Positions 6,903-16,143 of a stretch of DNA of 64,000 nt are shown one piece after another. The stretch is from Phytopseudomonas daroniae. GTDB lineage: Bacteria > Pseudomonadota > Gammaproteobacteria > Pseudomonadales > Pseudomonadaceae. Location: positions 1 through 64,000 of the forward strand of contig NZ_QJUI01000018.1 of NCBI RefSeq assembly GCF_004327285.1, in the 5' to 3' direction. Position 1 is the first letter of the stretch. Each line of letters opens with the position of its first letter. Both the position numbers and the translations under genes were made by a program. The notes under the pieces are model-generated. The model made no database searches, was not told where the DNA came from, and saw only the letters and a list, made by a program, of their open reading frames with translations.

Positions 6903-9581
6903 ATGAGTCATCAAGTAGCCAGGGCATCACGAGCGCAACGCTCCGTTCGCCTGGCCGGCAGTCTGGTGGTAGGCGCGACACTCGCTTTCAGCGGCGCCGC
7001 CTGGGCGCAGCAGGCCGCCGGCGACATGGCGCCAGCCAGTACCAACGCCGAACAGATCACCTTCGATATTCCCGCACAGCCGCTGGGGAGCGCTGTGGTC
7101 ACCTTCGCCGAGCAGGCCGGGATTCAGGTGTTCTTCGACAGCGGCAAACTGGCCGGCCTGCAAAGCCGTGAACTGAAAGGCCTGCATTCGCCGCAGCAGG
7201 GGTTGGGCCTGCTGCTCAGTGGGTTGCCGGTGAGCTACAGCTTTACCGGCGAGCGGCGGGTGAATGTGGAGCGGGTGGCACAGGTTGCCGGGGCACTGGA
7301 GTTAGGGGCCACCCAGGTCAATGCTGGCCGTATCGATGATTGGGTTTACGAGACGCCACGCTCGGTGAGCGTGATCGGGCGTGAACAGATCGACCGCCAT
7401 CCACCAAGGCACGCTGCCGACATGCTTCAAGACACCGCTGGTGTCTACACCTCGACCAGTTACCAGGAGCCTGGTCTGTCGGTGAACATCCGCGGCATTC
7501 AGGACTATGGCCGGGTCAACATGACCATCGACGGTGCTCGACAGAACTTCCAGCAGAGCGGCCATCAGCAGCGCAACGGCGAAGTCTTCGTCGATCCCGA
7601 ACTGCTTTCCGGCATCGACATCAGCAAGGGGCCGAACTCGGGGATGGGCGGCGCCGGCGTCATCGGGGGCACGGCGAACTTTCGTACCTTGGACATCGAC
7701 GATATCGTCGATGCCGATCGTCGAGAGGGTGTACGCCTGCGCGGTAGCACCGGCCTGGGAGGCTATGCCAACGGCAATCATTTTGTCGGCAGCTTCGCCG
7801 CGGGCCTGCGTGCCAGCGAACAGGTCGAGCTGTTGGCGGCCTTTAGCCGCAAGCGTATGGGCGAATACGCGCCGGGCAGCCGTGGCGACTCTTTCCCGGG
7901 TAGCAGTACCTATAGCGGTGACCGCTACCAGGATATCGTCAGCCTGACCGACCAGGACATGGACTCCCAACTGTTCAAGATCTATTGGCACCTAGGCAAT
8001 GGGCACGATTTCAAGTTCACTCATCTCGCCACGGAGGTGGACTACACCTCGGGCGGCACCTACGACGCTGTACGCAACGACGCGGGCTGGGAGGCCGTGA
8101 CCCGCAACGAAGTGGAGTCGACCACCACTGCGCTGGACTACAACTGGAACAACGGCGATCCCTGGATCGATCTGGCGGCCAAGTTGTACTTCGCCCGGAC
8201 TCGCAATCATCAGCAAGCGGACGCGGTGGCCGCTGATTACTCGAGCTTGTTGCCCCCTGTGGCGGCTTATTGCATGGCAAACCCCGCCGGCAGCATTTGC
8301 CCGCAGGGCAGTGACGCCTATGCCTTGACCTATGAGACCCGTACCTGGGGCCTGAATCTGCAGAACACCTCGCGCTTCAACTTGCCGCTGTTCGAGGCCA
8401 GTTGGAACTACGGCAGTGAGCTGAGCTACGACAAGACCGATCCCAAGACCCAGGGGGTGGAGAATGTCGATACCTATGGGAACGAGACCGCCGGCACCAC
8501 GCCGCCTGGCGAGCGCTGGCTGGCGAGCCTGTTCACCAGCCTGACGCTGCAGCATGACGATTGGCTGCGGCTGGATGCGGGGTTGCGCTATGACCGTTAC
8601 CGACTTTGGGGCGATACCGGTTTCACCACCCTCGATTCGCGTGGGGAGATCACAGGCATTCCCAATACACGTATACCTGTCGAATATTCGGTAGATGACC
8701 AGCGAGGCCACTTGTCGCCGACCTTGTCGCTGGCGATCACCCCGCTCAAGGGTGTACAGCTTTACGCCAACTACGGCGAGGGCTGGCGTCCGCCGGCGAT
8801 CACCGAAACCCTGATCTCAGGCCAGCACTTGGGCGTCAATGACGGCACCATCATGCTACCCAACCCCTCTCTAAAGGCGGAAGAGTCGCGAACTTGGGAA
8901 ACTGGGGTGAACCTGAAGTTTGATGACCTGATGATGAGCGGTGACAGCTTCCGTGCCAAGCTGGCCTATTTCAATACCAAGGTCGACAACTACATCCGCC
9001 TAGCCAATGTCGGTCGGCCAGGTGCGGCCTTTCTATCGATTGGCCATTACGCACCGGTGAACATGCTCGATCCGGTGCGCCTGCGCGGTTTCGAACTGGA
9101 GACCGAGTACGACGCCGGCGGCTGGTATATCAGAGGCAACGCGACCCGTGTCGATTACCACACAGGGCAGAACAGCTATCGCCTGTTCTATCTCGGCGGC
9201 GCCCAAGGCGCGACCGCGGATTACTGGAACAGCTTCATCTCCAGGGATGGTAGCGGCCAGGGTTATCCCTTCTATAGCATGTTTCCGCCGCGCGATACCG
9301 CGAGCCTTAGCGGTGGTATCCGTCTGTTCGAGCGACGTCTGGAGCTGGGTTCGCGGCTGCGCTATGCCTCGGAAAACGAATCCAACAGCATCACCCGAGG
9401 ATCGCTTGCCTACAGCGTGGTCGACCTGTTCGGCAGCCTGCGTGCGACGGACAACCTGACCCTGCGTCTGTCGGTGGAGAACCTGCGTGATCGCCGTTAC
9501 CTGGTACCCATGGGCGATTTGCTGGCACGCACCGAAGGGCCGGGACGTACCGTGATCGGCTCCTTCGAACTCAAGTTTTGA
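6903..9581 (+). CDS. hasR: HasR-type TonB-dependent hemophore/heme receptor
   Basis: This 892-residue outer-membrane receptor takes heme from the HasA hemophore. A signal peptide ends near GAAWAQQ. A periplasmic STN signalling domain (about residues 47-120, FDIPAQPLGSAVVTFAEQAG) precedes the plug (from about 135, TPRSVSVIGREQID) and a 22-strand barrel ending in F. HasR hallmarks include LSVNIRGIQDYGRVNMTIDG. Candidate heme ligands are plug His221 (SGHQQRNG) and His642, in the loop between WRPP and the NPSL motif, equivalent by position to the two His of Serratia HasR. The ATG at 6903 is preferred (ggag upstream) over a TTG at 6840 that lies in the promoter/Fur region. It is preceded by hasI-hasS and followed by hasA. 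Confidence 0.93.
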   Translation: MSHQVARASRAQRSVRLAGSLVVGATLAFSGAAWAQQAAGDMAPASTNAEQITFDIPAQPLGSAVVTFAEQAGIQVFFDSGKLAGLQSRELKGLHSPQQGLGLLLSGLPVSYSFTGERRVNVERVAQVAGALELGATQVNAGRIDDWVYETPRSVSVIGREQIDRHPPRHAADMLQDTAGVYTSTSYQEPGLSVNIRGIQDYGRVNMTIDGARQNFQQSGHQQRNGEVFVDPELLSGIDISKGPNSGMGGAGVIGGTANFRTLDIDDIVDADRREGVRLRGSTGLGGYANGNHFVGSFAAGLRASEQVELLAAFSRKRMGEYAPGSRGDSFPGSSTYSGDRYQDIVSLTDQDMDSQLFKIYWHLGNGHDFKFTHLATEVDYTSGGTYDAVRNDAGWEAVTRNEVESTTTALDYNWNNGDPWIDLAAKLYFARTRNHQQADAVAADYSSLLPPVAAYCMANPAGSICPQGSDAYALTYETRTWGLNLQNTSRFNLPLFEASWNYGSELSYDKTDPKTQGVENVDTYGNETAGTTPPGERWLASLFTSLTLQHDDWLRLDAGLRYDRYRLWGDTGFTTLDSRGEITGIPNTRIPVEYSVDDQRGHLSPTLSLAITPLKGVQLYANYGEGWRPPAITETLISGQHLGVNDGTIMLPNPSLKAEESRTWETGVNLKFDDLMMSGDSFRAKLAYFNTKVDNYIRLANVGRPGAAFLSIGHYAPVNMLDPVRLRGFELETEYDAGGWYIRGNATRVDYHTGQNSYRLFYLGGAQGATADYWNSFISRDGSGQGYPFYSMFPPRDTASLSGGIRLFERRLELGSRLRYASENESNSITRGSLAYSVVDLFGSLRATDNLTLRLSVENLRDRRYLVPMGDLLARTEGPGRTVIGSFELKF

Positions 9582-9591
9582 TGATTCGGTG

Positions 9592-9637
9592 CCTCCCTGA
9601 TTGGAGGGAGTCGCTGGTCGGCCAGGCTAGCCTGGCC
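9592..9637 (+). terminator. Two hairpins in the hasR-hasA spacer
   Basis: A short stem (cctcc/ggagg, 9592-9607) is followed by a perfect 18-bp palindrome (ggccaggctagcctggcc, 9620-9637). There is no T run, so these look like mRNA stability or attenuation structures that uncouple hasR and hasA levels, rather than a strong terminator. Confidence 0.5.
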
Positions 9638-9680
9638 AAACCTCAGGCCGGTTTATCCGGTTATTTAAAGGAGATGCATC

Positions 9681-10322
9681 ATGAGTGTTGAAATCAGCTA
9701 TACCTCGAGCCTGTACAGCACGCTGCAATCCGCTGGCTATGCCACTACGCTGCAAGGCTATCTGGACTACTACGAGTACACTTTCTCGTTGGAAGATCAT
9801 TCCACCTCCGGCGGCTTCAATAGCACCAGTTTCACGCCGGATTTCCAAATGTATGGTTCGCAGTATGCCAATGAAACGGAGGCCACTGGCTACACTTCGG
9901 CTTTCATTGCCGAGGCGGCCACGGACGAGAACCTCTACTACACCTTCTTCACTGAACCTACCCATACTTTGTATGGAGAATTGGACAGCCTGAGTTTCGG
10001 TTCCGATCTGAGTAATGTCAGCAACCAGTGGGGCCTGGGCACCAGCTTCCTGGATATCCTCGGCCTTAGCGAAATCATCAACGATGGCCTGGATGCCAAC
10101 GGTGACGTGATTGCCGGCAATACCACCTACGACAGCGGCAACGATGTACACGATATCGTGTGGGGCCTGCTCAATGGCGAGACCGATGCTCTGGCTGCGG
10201 TGCTCGGCGATTACTTCGACCTGACCGCCAGTCTCGATGCCAGTGGCGGCACACTCACTGGCAGTGCCTCGCTGGTAGGTGTGGCGGAGTTCACCGAGTC
10301 CGACCTGGCACTGGCAGCCTGA
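9681..10322 (+). CDS. hasA: HasA extracellular heme-binding hemophore
   Basis: This secreted hemophore (213 residues) captures heme from host hemoproteins and hands it to HasR. The start has a strong AAAGGAG site. There is no N-terminal signal peptide, as expected for type I secretion through HasDEF with a C-terminal uncleaved signal. YYTFFTEPTHTLYGELDSLSFG is the conserved heme-loop block. Tyr87 and the supporting His95, eight residues apart, correspond to P. aeruginosa Tyr75 and His83. His40 in LEDHSTSGGF is the likely equivalent of the axial ligand His32. The protein is acidic and low in Lys, like known hemophores. The C terminus ends in aliphatic residues (DLALAA), similar to HasAp (DLAVAA). 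Confidence 0.95.
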   Translation: MSVEISYTSSLYSTLQSAGYATTLQGYLDYYEYTFSLEDHSTSGGFNSTSFTPDFQMYGSQYANETEATGYTSAFIAEAATDENLYYTFFTEPTHTLYGELDSLSFGSDLSNVSNQWGLGTSFLDILGLSEIINDGLDANGDVIAGNTTYDSGNDVHDIVWGLLNGETDALAAVLGDYFDLTASLDASGGTLTGSASLVGVAEFTESDLALAA

Positions 10323-10338
10323 TCGCCATGCAGTAAAA

Positions 10339-10432
10339 AGCGGATAAAAGATCGCTCTTTTACCCGCTCGGAAAACCCACGCAACCAAGCTTTTTGCCGA
10401 GACTGGTTGCGTGGACTGCGGGATTCTCCCGC
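10339..10432 (+). terminator. Three consecutive hairpins between hasA and hasD
   Basis: Stem 1 is agcggataaaaga / tcttttacccgct (10339-10368, 12 of 13 pairs). Stem 2 is ccacgcaacca / tggttgcgtgg (10377-10414, perfect 11 bp with ttttt in its loop). Stem 3 is gcggga/tcccgc (10418-10432). They occupy much of the 224-bp spacer after hasA. They probably terminate or protect the abundant hasA message and reduce read-through into the secretion genes. Confidence 0.7.
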
Positions 10433-10546
10433 CCCCTTCGTTATCGAGTCAATCATGAGCGGACTGTCTCCGACCAACGCGTGCGTGCCGGATATAAGCC
10501 GGGCTGTGTGTGCTGCCCGATTGCTGTGTTGTCTGGAGCGGCGCCC

Positions 10547-12313
10547 ATGAAGCCTGCGAATACCAACAAGGGCAACGAGATCATCGAGGCCCTTTCCGCC
10601 TACAAGAGCGCCTTCTGGAGCGTCGGCATATTCTCTGCCGTCATCAACCTGCTGATGCTCGCGCCGGCGCTGTACATGCTGCAGGTCTACGACCGCGTGC
10701 TGGCCTCCAGCAACCAGATGACCCTGGCCATGCTGACCCTGATCATGGTCGGTCTGTATGCCTTTATGGGCGTGCTGGAGTGGGTGCGCAGCCATGTGGT
10801 GATTCGCCTGGGTACGCAGATGGACATGCGCCTGAATCAGCGTGTCTATAACGCGGCCTTCGAAACCAACCTGAAAAGCGGCAACCTGGCCGCCGGGCAG
10901 GCGCTGAGCGACCTCACCAGCCTGCGCCAGTTCGCCACCGGCAACGCGCTGTTCGCCTTCTTCGATGCGCCCTGGTTCCCGGTGTATCTGCTAGTGATCT
11001 TTCTGTTCCACCCCTGGCTGGGCGCTTTGGCGCTGGCTGGCGCGGTAGTCCTGACGCTGCTGGCCTGGCTCAATCAGCGCATGTCCAGCGCGCCGCTCGC
11101 CGAGGCCGGGCGCATCTCCATTCGTGCCAATCAGCAGGCCACGGCCAACCTGCGTAACGCCGAAGCCATCGAAGCCATGGGCATGCTGGCCAATCTGCGC
11201 CAGCGCTGGCTCGGTGAGCACAAGGCGTTTCTCTATCAGCAGAACCTGGCCAGCGAGAAGAGTGCAGTGATCAGTGCCTGGTCGAAAAGTGTCCGCCTGG
11301 CGCTGCAGTCGTTGATGCTCGGCCTCGGCGCCTTGCTGGCCGTGGCCGGCGAAATCACTCCGGGCATGATGATCGCCGGCTCGATTCTGGTCGGCAGGGT
11401 GCTCAGCCCGCTGGATCAACTGATTGGCGTCTGGCGTCAGTGGACGTCGGCGCGCCTGGCCTACCAGCGCCTCAGCCAGTTGCTGCAGAGCAATCCGGCT
11501 CGTGCCGAAGCGATGGCCTTGCCAATACCCTTGGGCGCCTTGCAGGTCGAGCGGATCACCGCCTGTGCGCCAGGCACGCGCAATCCGGTGTTGAGCAATG
11601 TCGGCTTCGCTCTGGAAGCCGGCGATATGCTGGGTGTGCTCGGCCCATCCGGCTCGGGCAAGTCCAGCCTGGCGCGTCTGCTGGTGGCTGCGCAACCGGT
11701 GCTTGCCGGCAAGGTGCGGCTGGATGGCGCCGACCTGCATCAGTGGGACAAGGCCGACCTGGGCCCGCACCTGGGTTACCTGCCACAGGACGTGCAGTTG
11801 TTCGCCGGAACCATCGCCGAGAACATCGCCCGTTTTGGTGTGGTGGATGCCGACCAGGTGGTCGCCGCCGCACGTATGGCGGGTGTGCATGAACTGGTGC
11901 TGCAACTGCCTCAGGGCTATGACACGGTGCTTGGCGAATCCGGTGCGGGCCTCTCCGGTGGGCAGCGCCAGCGTATCGGTCTGGCCCGGGCGATGTATGG
12001 CCTGCCGGCACTGATCGTACTCGACGAGCCGAACGCCAACCTGGATGACCCCGGCGAGAAGGCGTTGCTGGCGGCCATCGAACAGCTCAAGCAACACAAG
12101 CGCACGCTGGTGCTGATCACTCACAAGCCGGCTCTGCTGGCGGGGGCGGACAAGCTGCTGATCCTGCGTGGCGGGCAGATGCAGGCCTTCGGCCCGGCGG
12201 CCAAGGTGATGCAGGAACTGCAGGCCGCCGCCCGGCCGCAGGTCGCCCCGGCGCTGAAGGTCGCGCCTTCCATCAGCATGAGCTATGGCAGCCAGCCGAG
12301 CACATCCGCCTGA
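10547..12313 (+). CDS. hasD: Type I secretion ABC transporter for HasA
   Basis: This is the inner-membrane ABC exporter (588 residues) of the PrtD/HasD family. The N-terminal membrane domain (about residues 20-300, starting FWSVGIFSAVINLLMLAPALYMLQVYDRV) is followed by the ATPase: Walker A GPSGSGKSS near 366, signature LSGGQRQRIG near 468 and Walker B LIVLDEP near 488. The ATG at 10547 is preceded by ctggag. An in-frame upstream extension to 10394 runs through the hairpin region and is not used. It forms the secretion channel with HasE and HasF; substrate specificity for HasA is inferred from the operon. Confidence 0.93.
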   Translation: MKPANTNKGNEIIEALSAYKSAFWSVGIFSAVINLLMLAPALYMLQVYDRVLASSNQMTLAMLTLIMVGLYAFMGVLEWVRSHVVIRLGTQMDMRLNQRVYNAAFETNLKSGNLAAGQALSDLTSLRQFATGNALFAFFDAPWFPVYLLVIFLFHPWLGALALAGAVVLTLLAWLNQRMSSAPLAEAGRISIRANQQATANLRNAEAIEAMGMLANLRQRWLGEHKAFLYQQNLASEKSAVISAWSKSVRLALQSLMLGLGALLAVAGEITPGMMIAGSILVGRVLSPLDQLIGVWRQWTSARLAYQRLSQLLQSNPARAEAMALPIPLGALQVERITACAPGTRNPVLSNVGFALEAGDMLGVLGPSGSGKSSLARLLVAAQPVLAGKVRLDGADLHQWDKADLGPHLGYLPQDVQLFAGTIAENIARFGVVDADQVVAAARMAGVHELVLQLPQGYDTVLGESGAGLSGGQRQRIGLARAMYGLPALIVLDEPNANLDDPGEKALLAAIEQLKQHKRTLVLITHKPALLAGADKLLILRGGQMQAFGPAAKVMQELQAAARPQVAPALKVAPSISMSYGSQPSTSA

Positions 12314-12434
12314 GCATCGAAAATTAAATTGAAAACCGTAGGAGCCGGCAAGGTGAGGTGCCCCGTTGTTACTACCGGCACGCTAGCGACGGCTCTCGTA
12401 AAAATATACTAACCAATTGATTTTTATTGATTTT

Positions 12435-12498
12435 GTAGGATGGGTGAAACCCATCGGCAACTGATGGGTTGGCACCTGCGCGGCCCGACCCATCCTAC
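12435..12498. repeat. REP pair in the hasD-hasE spacer
   Basis: gtaggatgggtgaaacccatc is followed by gatgggttggcacctgcgcg and ends gacccatcctac, so the element begins and ends with inverted gtaggatggg arms. It belongs to the same family as the elements at 6246-6625. It lies in the 234-bp gap between two genes of one secretion system, so it may form mRNA hairpins that affect hasE expression. Confidence 0.85.
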
Positions 12499-12547
12499 GG
12501 CCTGTTGCTGTGCAACAGCTCCTACGTATCAAGGATCGGGAATACCC

Positions 12548-13879
12548 ATGCAAACCAGCCTCAAACAGGATGCCGCCATCAGCGCGGATGTGTTGCAACT
12601 CGATGAGCGCGGCTATGCCCGTTTCGGCCGCTGGCTGGTCATGCTCGGTTTTGGCGGGTTCCTGCTGTGGGCCGCGCTGGCACCGCTGGACAAGGGTGTG
12701 GCCGTTTCCGGCAACGTGGTAGTCGCCGGTAACCGCCAGGCGGTGCAGCATGTGGCCGGTGGCCTGGTGGAGCGCATCCTGGTGCGCGATGGCGATCAGG
12801 TGCAGGCCGGCCAGGTATTGCTGCAACTGGATGAAACCCAGGCGCGCGCGTTGCGCGATTCCCTGCGCGTGCAATACATCAACGCCCGGGCCGGCGAGGC
12901 ACGCTGGCTGGCCGAGCGCGATGGGTTGAGCGAAATCGATTTCGCCGCGGATCTGCAGCAGGATCGCAGCGATCCCTGGGTCGCTACCGCGTTGAGCCTG
13001 CAGCAGCAACTGCTGGTCAGTCGCCGCCAGGCTCTGGATTCGGAGCTGGCCGGGTTACGTGAAACCATCGCCGGCACCGAGGCGACGTTGCAGGGGCTGC
13101 GCGATTCGAAAGCCTACAAGGAAGCGCAGCGCAGTTCCATGCAGGAACAGTTGAACGGGCTGCGCGAGCTGGCGCGTGAGGGCTATATCCCGCGCAATCG
13201 TTTGCTGGAGACCGAACGCCTGTACGCCCAGATCAATGGCGAGATTTCCCGCGACCTGGGCGAGCTCGGTAGAACCCAGCGCCAGGTGCAGGAGCTGCGT
13301 TTGCGTAGCGAGCAGCGCCGGGAGGAGTACCGCAAGGAAGTGCAGCAGCAGTTGGCGGACAGCCGCCTGAGCGCCGAGGAACTGGCCAGCCGGCTGCACG
13401 GCGCCGAGTTCGACCTGGCCAATACCCAGGTGCGGGCGCCGGCCAGCGGTACGGTGGTCGGCTTGAACGTTTTCACCGAGGGCGGTGTGGTCAGCCCGGG
13501 CCAGCCGCTAATGGAAATCGTGCCCAGGGATGCGCCGCTGCTGGTCGATGCCCAGGCCCCGGTGGAGCTGGTGGACAAGCTGCATCCCGGCCTGCGGGTG
13601 GAACTGATGTTCGTCGCCTTCAACCAGAGCAAGACCCCTCGCGTCAGTGGCGAAGTCACTCTGGTATCGGCTGACCGCCTGGTGGATGAGCAGACCGGCA
13701 TGCCCTATTACAAGGTACGCACCAAGGTGAGCGAAGAGGGCATGCGTCAACTGGCAGGGCTGGAGATTCGCCCCGGCATGCCGGTCGAAGCCTTCGTGCG
13801 TACCGGCGAACGTTCATTGCTCAACTACCTGTTCAAACCGCTGGCCGACCGCACTCATATGGCTCTGGTGGAAGAATGA
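12548..13879 (+). CDS. hasE: HlyD-family membrane-fusion protein for HasA export
   Basis: This 443-residue periplasmic adaptor links the HasD ABC exporter to the outer-membrane channel. One N-terminal transmembrane segment (about residues 30-48, LVMLGFGGFLLWAALAPLD) precedes a split lipoyl domain (VVVAGNRQAVQHVAGGLVERILVRDGDQVQAGQ and, later, VRAPASGTVVGLNVFTEGGVV) separated by a long coiled coil rich in Leu, Glu and Gln. The start at 12548 is the first ATG after the REP element. The stop overlaps the hasF start (ATGA), so the two are translationally coupled. Confidence 0.92.
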   Translation: MQTSLKQDAAISADVLQLDERGYARFGRWLVMLGFGGFLLWAALAPLDKGVAVSGNVVVAGNRQAVQHVAGGLVERILVRDGDQVQAGQVLLQLDETQARALRDSLRVQYINARAGEARWLAERDGLSEIDFAADLQQDRSDPWVATALSLQQQLLVSRRQALDSELAGLRETIAGTEATLQGLRDSKAYKEAQRSSMQEQLNGLRELAREGYIPRNRLLETERLYAQINGEISRDLGELGRTQRQVQELRLRSEQRREEYRKEVQQQLADSRLSAEELASRLHGAEFDLANTQVRAPASGTVVGLNVFTEGGVVSPGQPLMEIVPRDAPLLVDAQAPVELVDKLHPGLRVELMFVAFNQSKTPRVSGEVTLVSADRLVDEQTGMPYYKVRTKVSEEGMRQLAGLEIRPGMPVEAFVRTGERSLLNYLFKPLADRTHMALVEE

Positions 13880-15243
13880 TGATGCATCGCCTGTCGTGGT
13901 TGCTCGTCGCCTTGTTCGTTCCATCCGTCCACGCACTCGACCTGCAGGATGCCTATGCCCTGGCACTGCGTAACGATCCGACCTTCCATGCCGCACTCAA
14001 GGAGCACGAGGCGGGACAGGAGGAAATCGCCATTGGCCGTGCGGCGCTGCTGCCCAGCTTGAACTACAGCTACAGCAATGCCCGCAACGAATCGGAGGTC
14101 ACCCAGTCGACGGCTGCCGGCGATGTGCGTACCAGGCGTGATTACCGCAGCTACTCCTCCAACCTGACCCTGCAGCAACCGCTGTTCGACTATGCCGCCT
14201 GGGCAGAGTACCGCCAGGGCGTGGCCAGGGCGCTGTTGGCCGACGAGCGTTTTCGCGCCCGCAGCCAGGAGTTGCTGGTGCGCCTGTTCGAGGCCTACAG
14301 CAGCGCGCTGCTGGCTGCCGAACGCAGTTCCCTGGCCCAGGCCCAGCGCCGTGCCTATGGCGGACGACTGACGCTGAACAAGCGGCTGTTCGAGGGCGGA
14401 GAGGGTACCCGCACCGACATGCTGGAAACCCAGGCTCGCCATGAACTGGCCCTGGCTCAGGAAATCGAGGCGCAAGACGCTCTGGACGCAGCGCTGAACG
14501 AATTGCAATCCATCGTCGGCGAGCCTCTGGTCATGCAGGATCTGACGCCCATGACCGAGACCTTCGAGGTGCAGCCACTGCAGCCGCAGCGTTTCGATGC
14601 CTGGCGCGATATGGCCCTGGCCAGTAACGCCGATCTGGCCAGCCAGCGCCATGGCCTGGAGGTCGCCGAGCAGAACGTCAAGCGTCTGCGTGCCGGCCAT
14701 CTGCCGACCCTCAGTGCCTACGCCAGCTCACGTCTGACCAGCTCGGATTCCGAGAGCAGCTACAACCAGAAGTACGACACCGACAGCATCGGCATCCAGT
14801 TCAGCATGCCGCTGTTCGCCGGCGGCCGGGTAACGGCCTCCAGCCGGCAGGCCTCGCGGCAACTGGAGCAAGCCAGTTACGAGCTGGATGCACAGACCGC
14901 CGCGACCCTGGTCGAGTTGCGACGCCAGTACAACCAGTGCGTCAGCAGCGTGGCCAAGGTGCGCGCCTACGAATTGGCGGTGGCCTCCGCCAGTACCCTG
15001 GTCGAAGCCACGCAGAAAAGCGTCATCGGCGGCGAGCGGGTCAACCTCGACGTGCTCGATGCCGAGCAGCAGCAGTTCGAGGCGAAGAGCAACCTGGCCG
15101 AAGCCCGTTACGGCTACCTGCGTGCCTGGTTGCAACTGCGCTACCTGGCCGGGGTATTGGGAGAAGCGGATTTACAGCAATTGAGCGGTTACTTCCCCAG
15201 TCCAGAAAGAGCGTCATCTCCAGCCCCGGCAGATGCCCCGTAG
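13876..15243 (+). CDS. hasF: TolC-family outer-membrane channel of the Has exporter
   Basis: This 455-residue outer-membrane efflux protein has a signal peptide (cleavage near SVHALDL) and the two TolC repeats. The first begins LQDAYALALRNDPTF and the second about residue 245 (RDMALASNADLASQRHGLEVAEQNVKRLRAGHLPTLSAYAS). The start overlaps the hasE stop by four bases (ATGA). Alternative ATGs occur at 13879 and 13882. The TAG stop codon is itself the first part of a REP-like element (gtagggg...), suggesting that repeat insertion set or trimmed the 3' end. Confidence 0.92.
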   Translation: MMMHRLSWLLVALFVPSVHALDLQDAYALALRNDPTFHAALKEHEAGQEEIAIGRAALLPSLNYSYSNARNESEVTQSTAAGDVRTRRDYRSYSSNLTLQQPLFDYAAWAEYRQGVARALLADERFRARSQELLVRLFEAYSSALLAAERSSLAQAQRRAYGGRLTLNKRLFEGGEGTRTDMLETQARHELALAQEIEAQDALDAALNELQSIVGEPLVMQDLTPMTETFEVQPLQPQRFDAWRDMALASNADLASQRHGLEVAEQNVKRLRAGHLPTLSAYASSRLTSSDSESSYNQKYDTDSIGIQFSMPLFAGGRVTASSRQASRQLEQASYELDAQTAATLVELRRQYNQCVSSVAKVRAYELAVASASTLVEATQKSVIGGERVNLDVLDAEQQQFEAKSNLAEARYGYLRAWLQLRYLAGVLGEADLQQLSGYFPSPERASSPAPADAP

Positions 15244-15300
15244 GGGGGGCGGTCGCGCAGGTGAAACCCATCAATCGCCGATGGGTTTCACCCATCCTAC
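15240..15300. repeat. REP pair overlapping the hasF stop codon
   Basis: A degenerate left arm, gtaggggg, leads into cgcgcaggtgaaacccatca. A well-preserved right arm follows, gatgggtttcacccatcctac. The inner palindrome gaaacccatc...gatgggtttc is perfect. It could act as a 3' stabiliser of the hasDEF message. Confidence 0.8.
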
Positions 15301-15445
15301 TCTGATGGCAGTTATCGCCTGGTTGTAGCCATCTGTACCGAACAGCTTGAAAGGGATGGTGCTAAAACATCATCCACCGCGTGAGCGGTGCTGGCCGAAA
15401 CAAGCGTTACGCGAGGTCTACTTGGAAGCCAGCAGCCAGCAGCCA

Positions 15446-15482
15446 GTAGGATGGGTCGGGCCGCGCAGGTGCCAACCCATCA
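15446..15482. repeat. REP element
   Basis: gtaggatgggtcgggccgcg followed by caggtgccaacccatca. It is nearly identical to the copy upstream of the RAYT gene at 1863. Both elements here lie in the 353-bp hasF to sigma-factor spacer, which otherwise holds only the putative promoter and Fur site of the next operon. Confidence 0.82.
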
Positions 15483-15542
15483 ATCGCCTAATGGCTGGTT
15501 GCCTGGCTGATCTGCAGGCGCTCGACAGTTATTTTACCCACA

Positions 15543-15561
15543 GCACATGAGAAGCATTACC
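15543..15561. promoter_or_regulatory. Fur-box-like site before second sigma gene
   Basis: gcacatgagaagcattacc matches the 19-bp Fur consensus at about 13 positions. It lies 36-54 bp before the sigma-factor start. A Fur-controlled iron-starvation sigma gene is expected. Confidence 0.5.
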
Positions 15562-15596
15562 ATCCTTGCGATTCGTATAGCGTGATGGTTTGAGCG

Positions 15597-16103
15597 ATGT
15601 TCGACGAGTTGTTCCTGGCACAGCGCGGCACCCTGCTGCGTACCTTGCAACGCATGGTCGGCAACCGCAGCACCGCCGAGGATCTGCTGCAGGAAACCTA
15701 CTTGCGGGTATCCGCTGCCCTGGCCGAGCATCCGGTCGAGCACCTGGCACCCTTCATGTTCCAGACTGCCCGCAATCTGGCCCTTGACCACCTGCGCGGA
15801 TTGCGTCGGCAGAACCTCATCGTGCAGACGGACGTGCCCAGCGCGGTCATCGAGCAGGTTCCCGCCCGTGCCGCCACGCCCGAAAGCACCCTGGAAAACC
15901 AGCAGTTGCTGGAGGCGCTGGATGCCGCCATCGCCGGCCTGACCCTGCGCCAGCAGGAAACCTTCGTACTCAATCGCCTGCAGGGCTGGAGTTATGCCGA
16001 GATCGCCGCGCATTTCGATGTGTCCCTGAGCACCGTGCAGAAGGATCTGAAGCTGGCCATGGCCCTCTGCGTCGCCGTTCACAGCCGGCTGGAGGCGCCA
16101 TGA
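15597..16103 (+). CDS. Second FecI-type ECF sigma factor
   Basis: This is a 168-residue ECF sigma factor with region 2 (AEDLLQETYLRVSAAL, LAPFMFQTARNLALDHLRG) and region 4 (LTLRQQETFVLNRLQGWSYAEIAAHFDVSLSTVQKDLKLA). It is closest in style to FecI/FiuI-type iron-starvation sigmas and clearly different in sequence from the hasI product. It is followed 40 bp later by its FecR-like partner and then by a HasR paralogue, making a complete cell-surface signalling set. It probably drives the receptor gene at 17463. Confidence 0.9.
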   Translation: MFDELFLAQRGTLLRTLQRMVGNRSTAEDLLQETYLRVSAALAEHPVEHLAPFMFQTARNLALDHLRGLRRQNLIVQTDVPSAVIEQVPARAATPESTLENQQLLEALDAAIAGLTLRQQETFVLNRLQGWSYAEIAAHFDVSLSTVQKDLKLAMALCVAVHSRLEAP

Positions 16104-16143
16104 TTACGCGTTTCACTCGCCCAGACGTCTACAAGATAAGACC

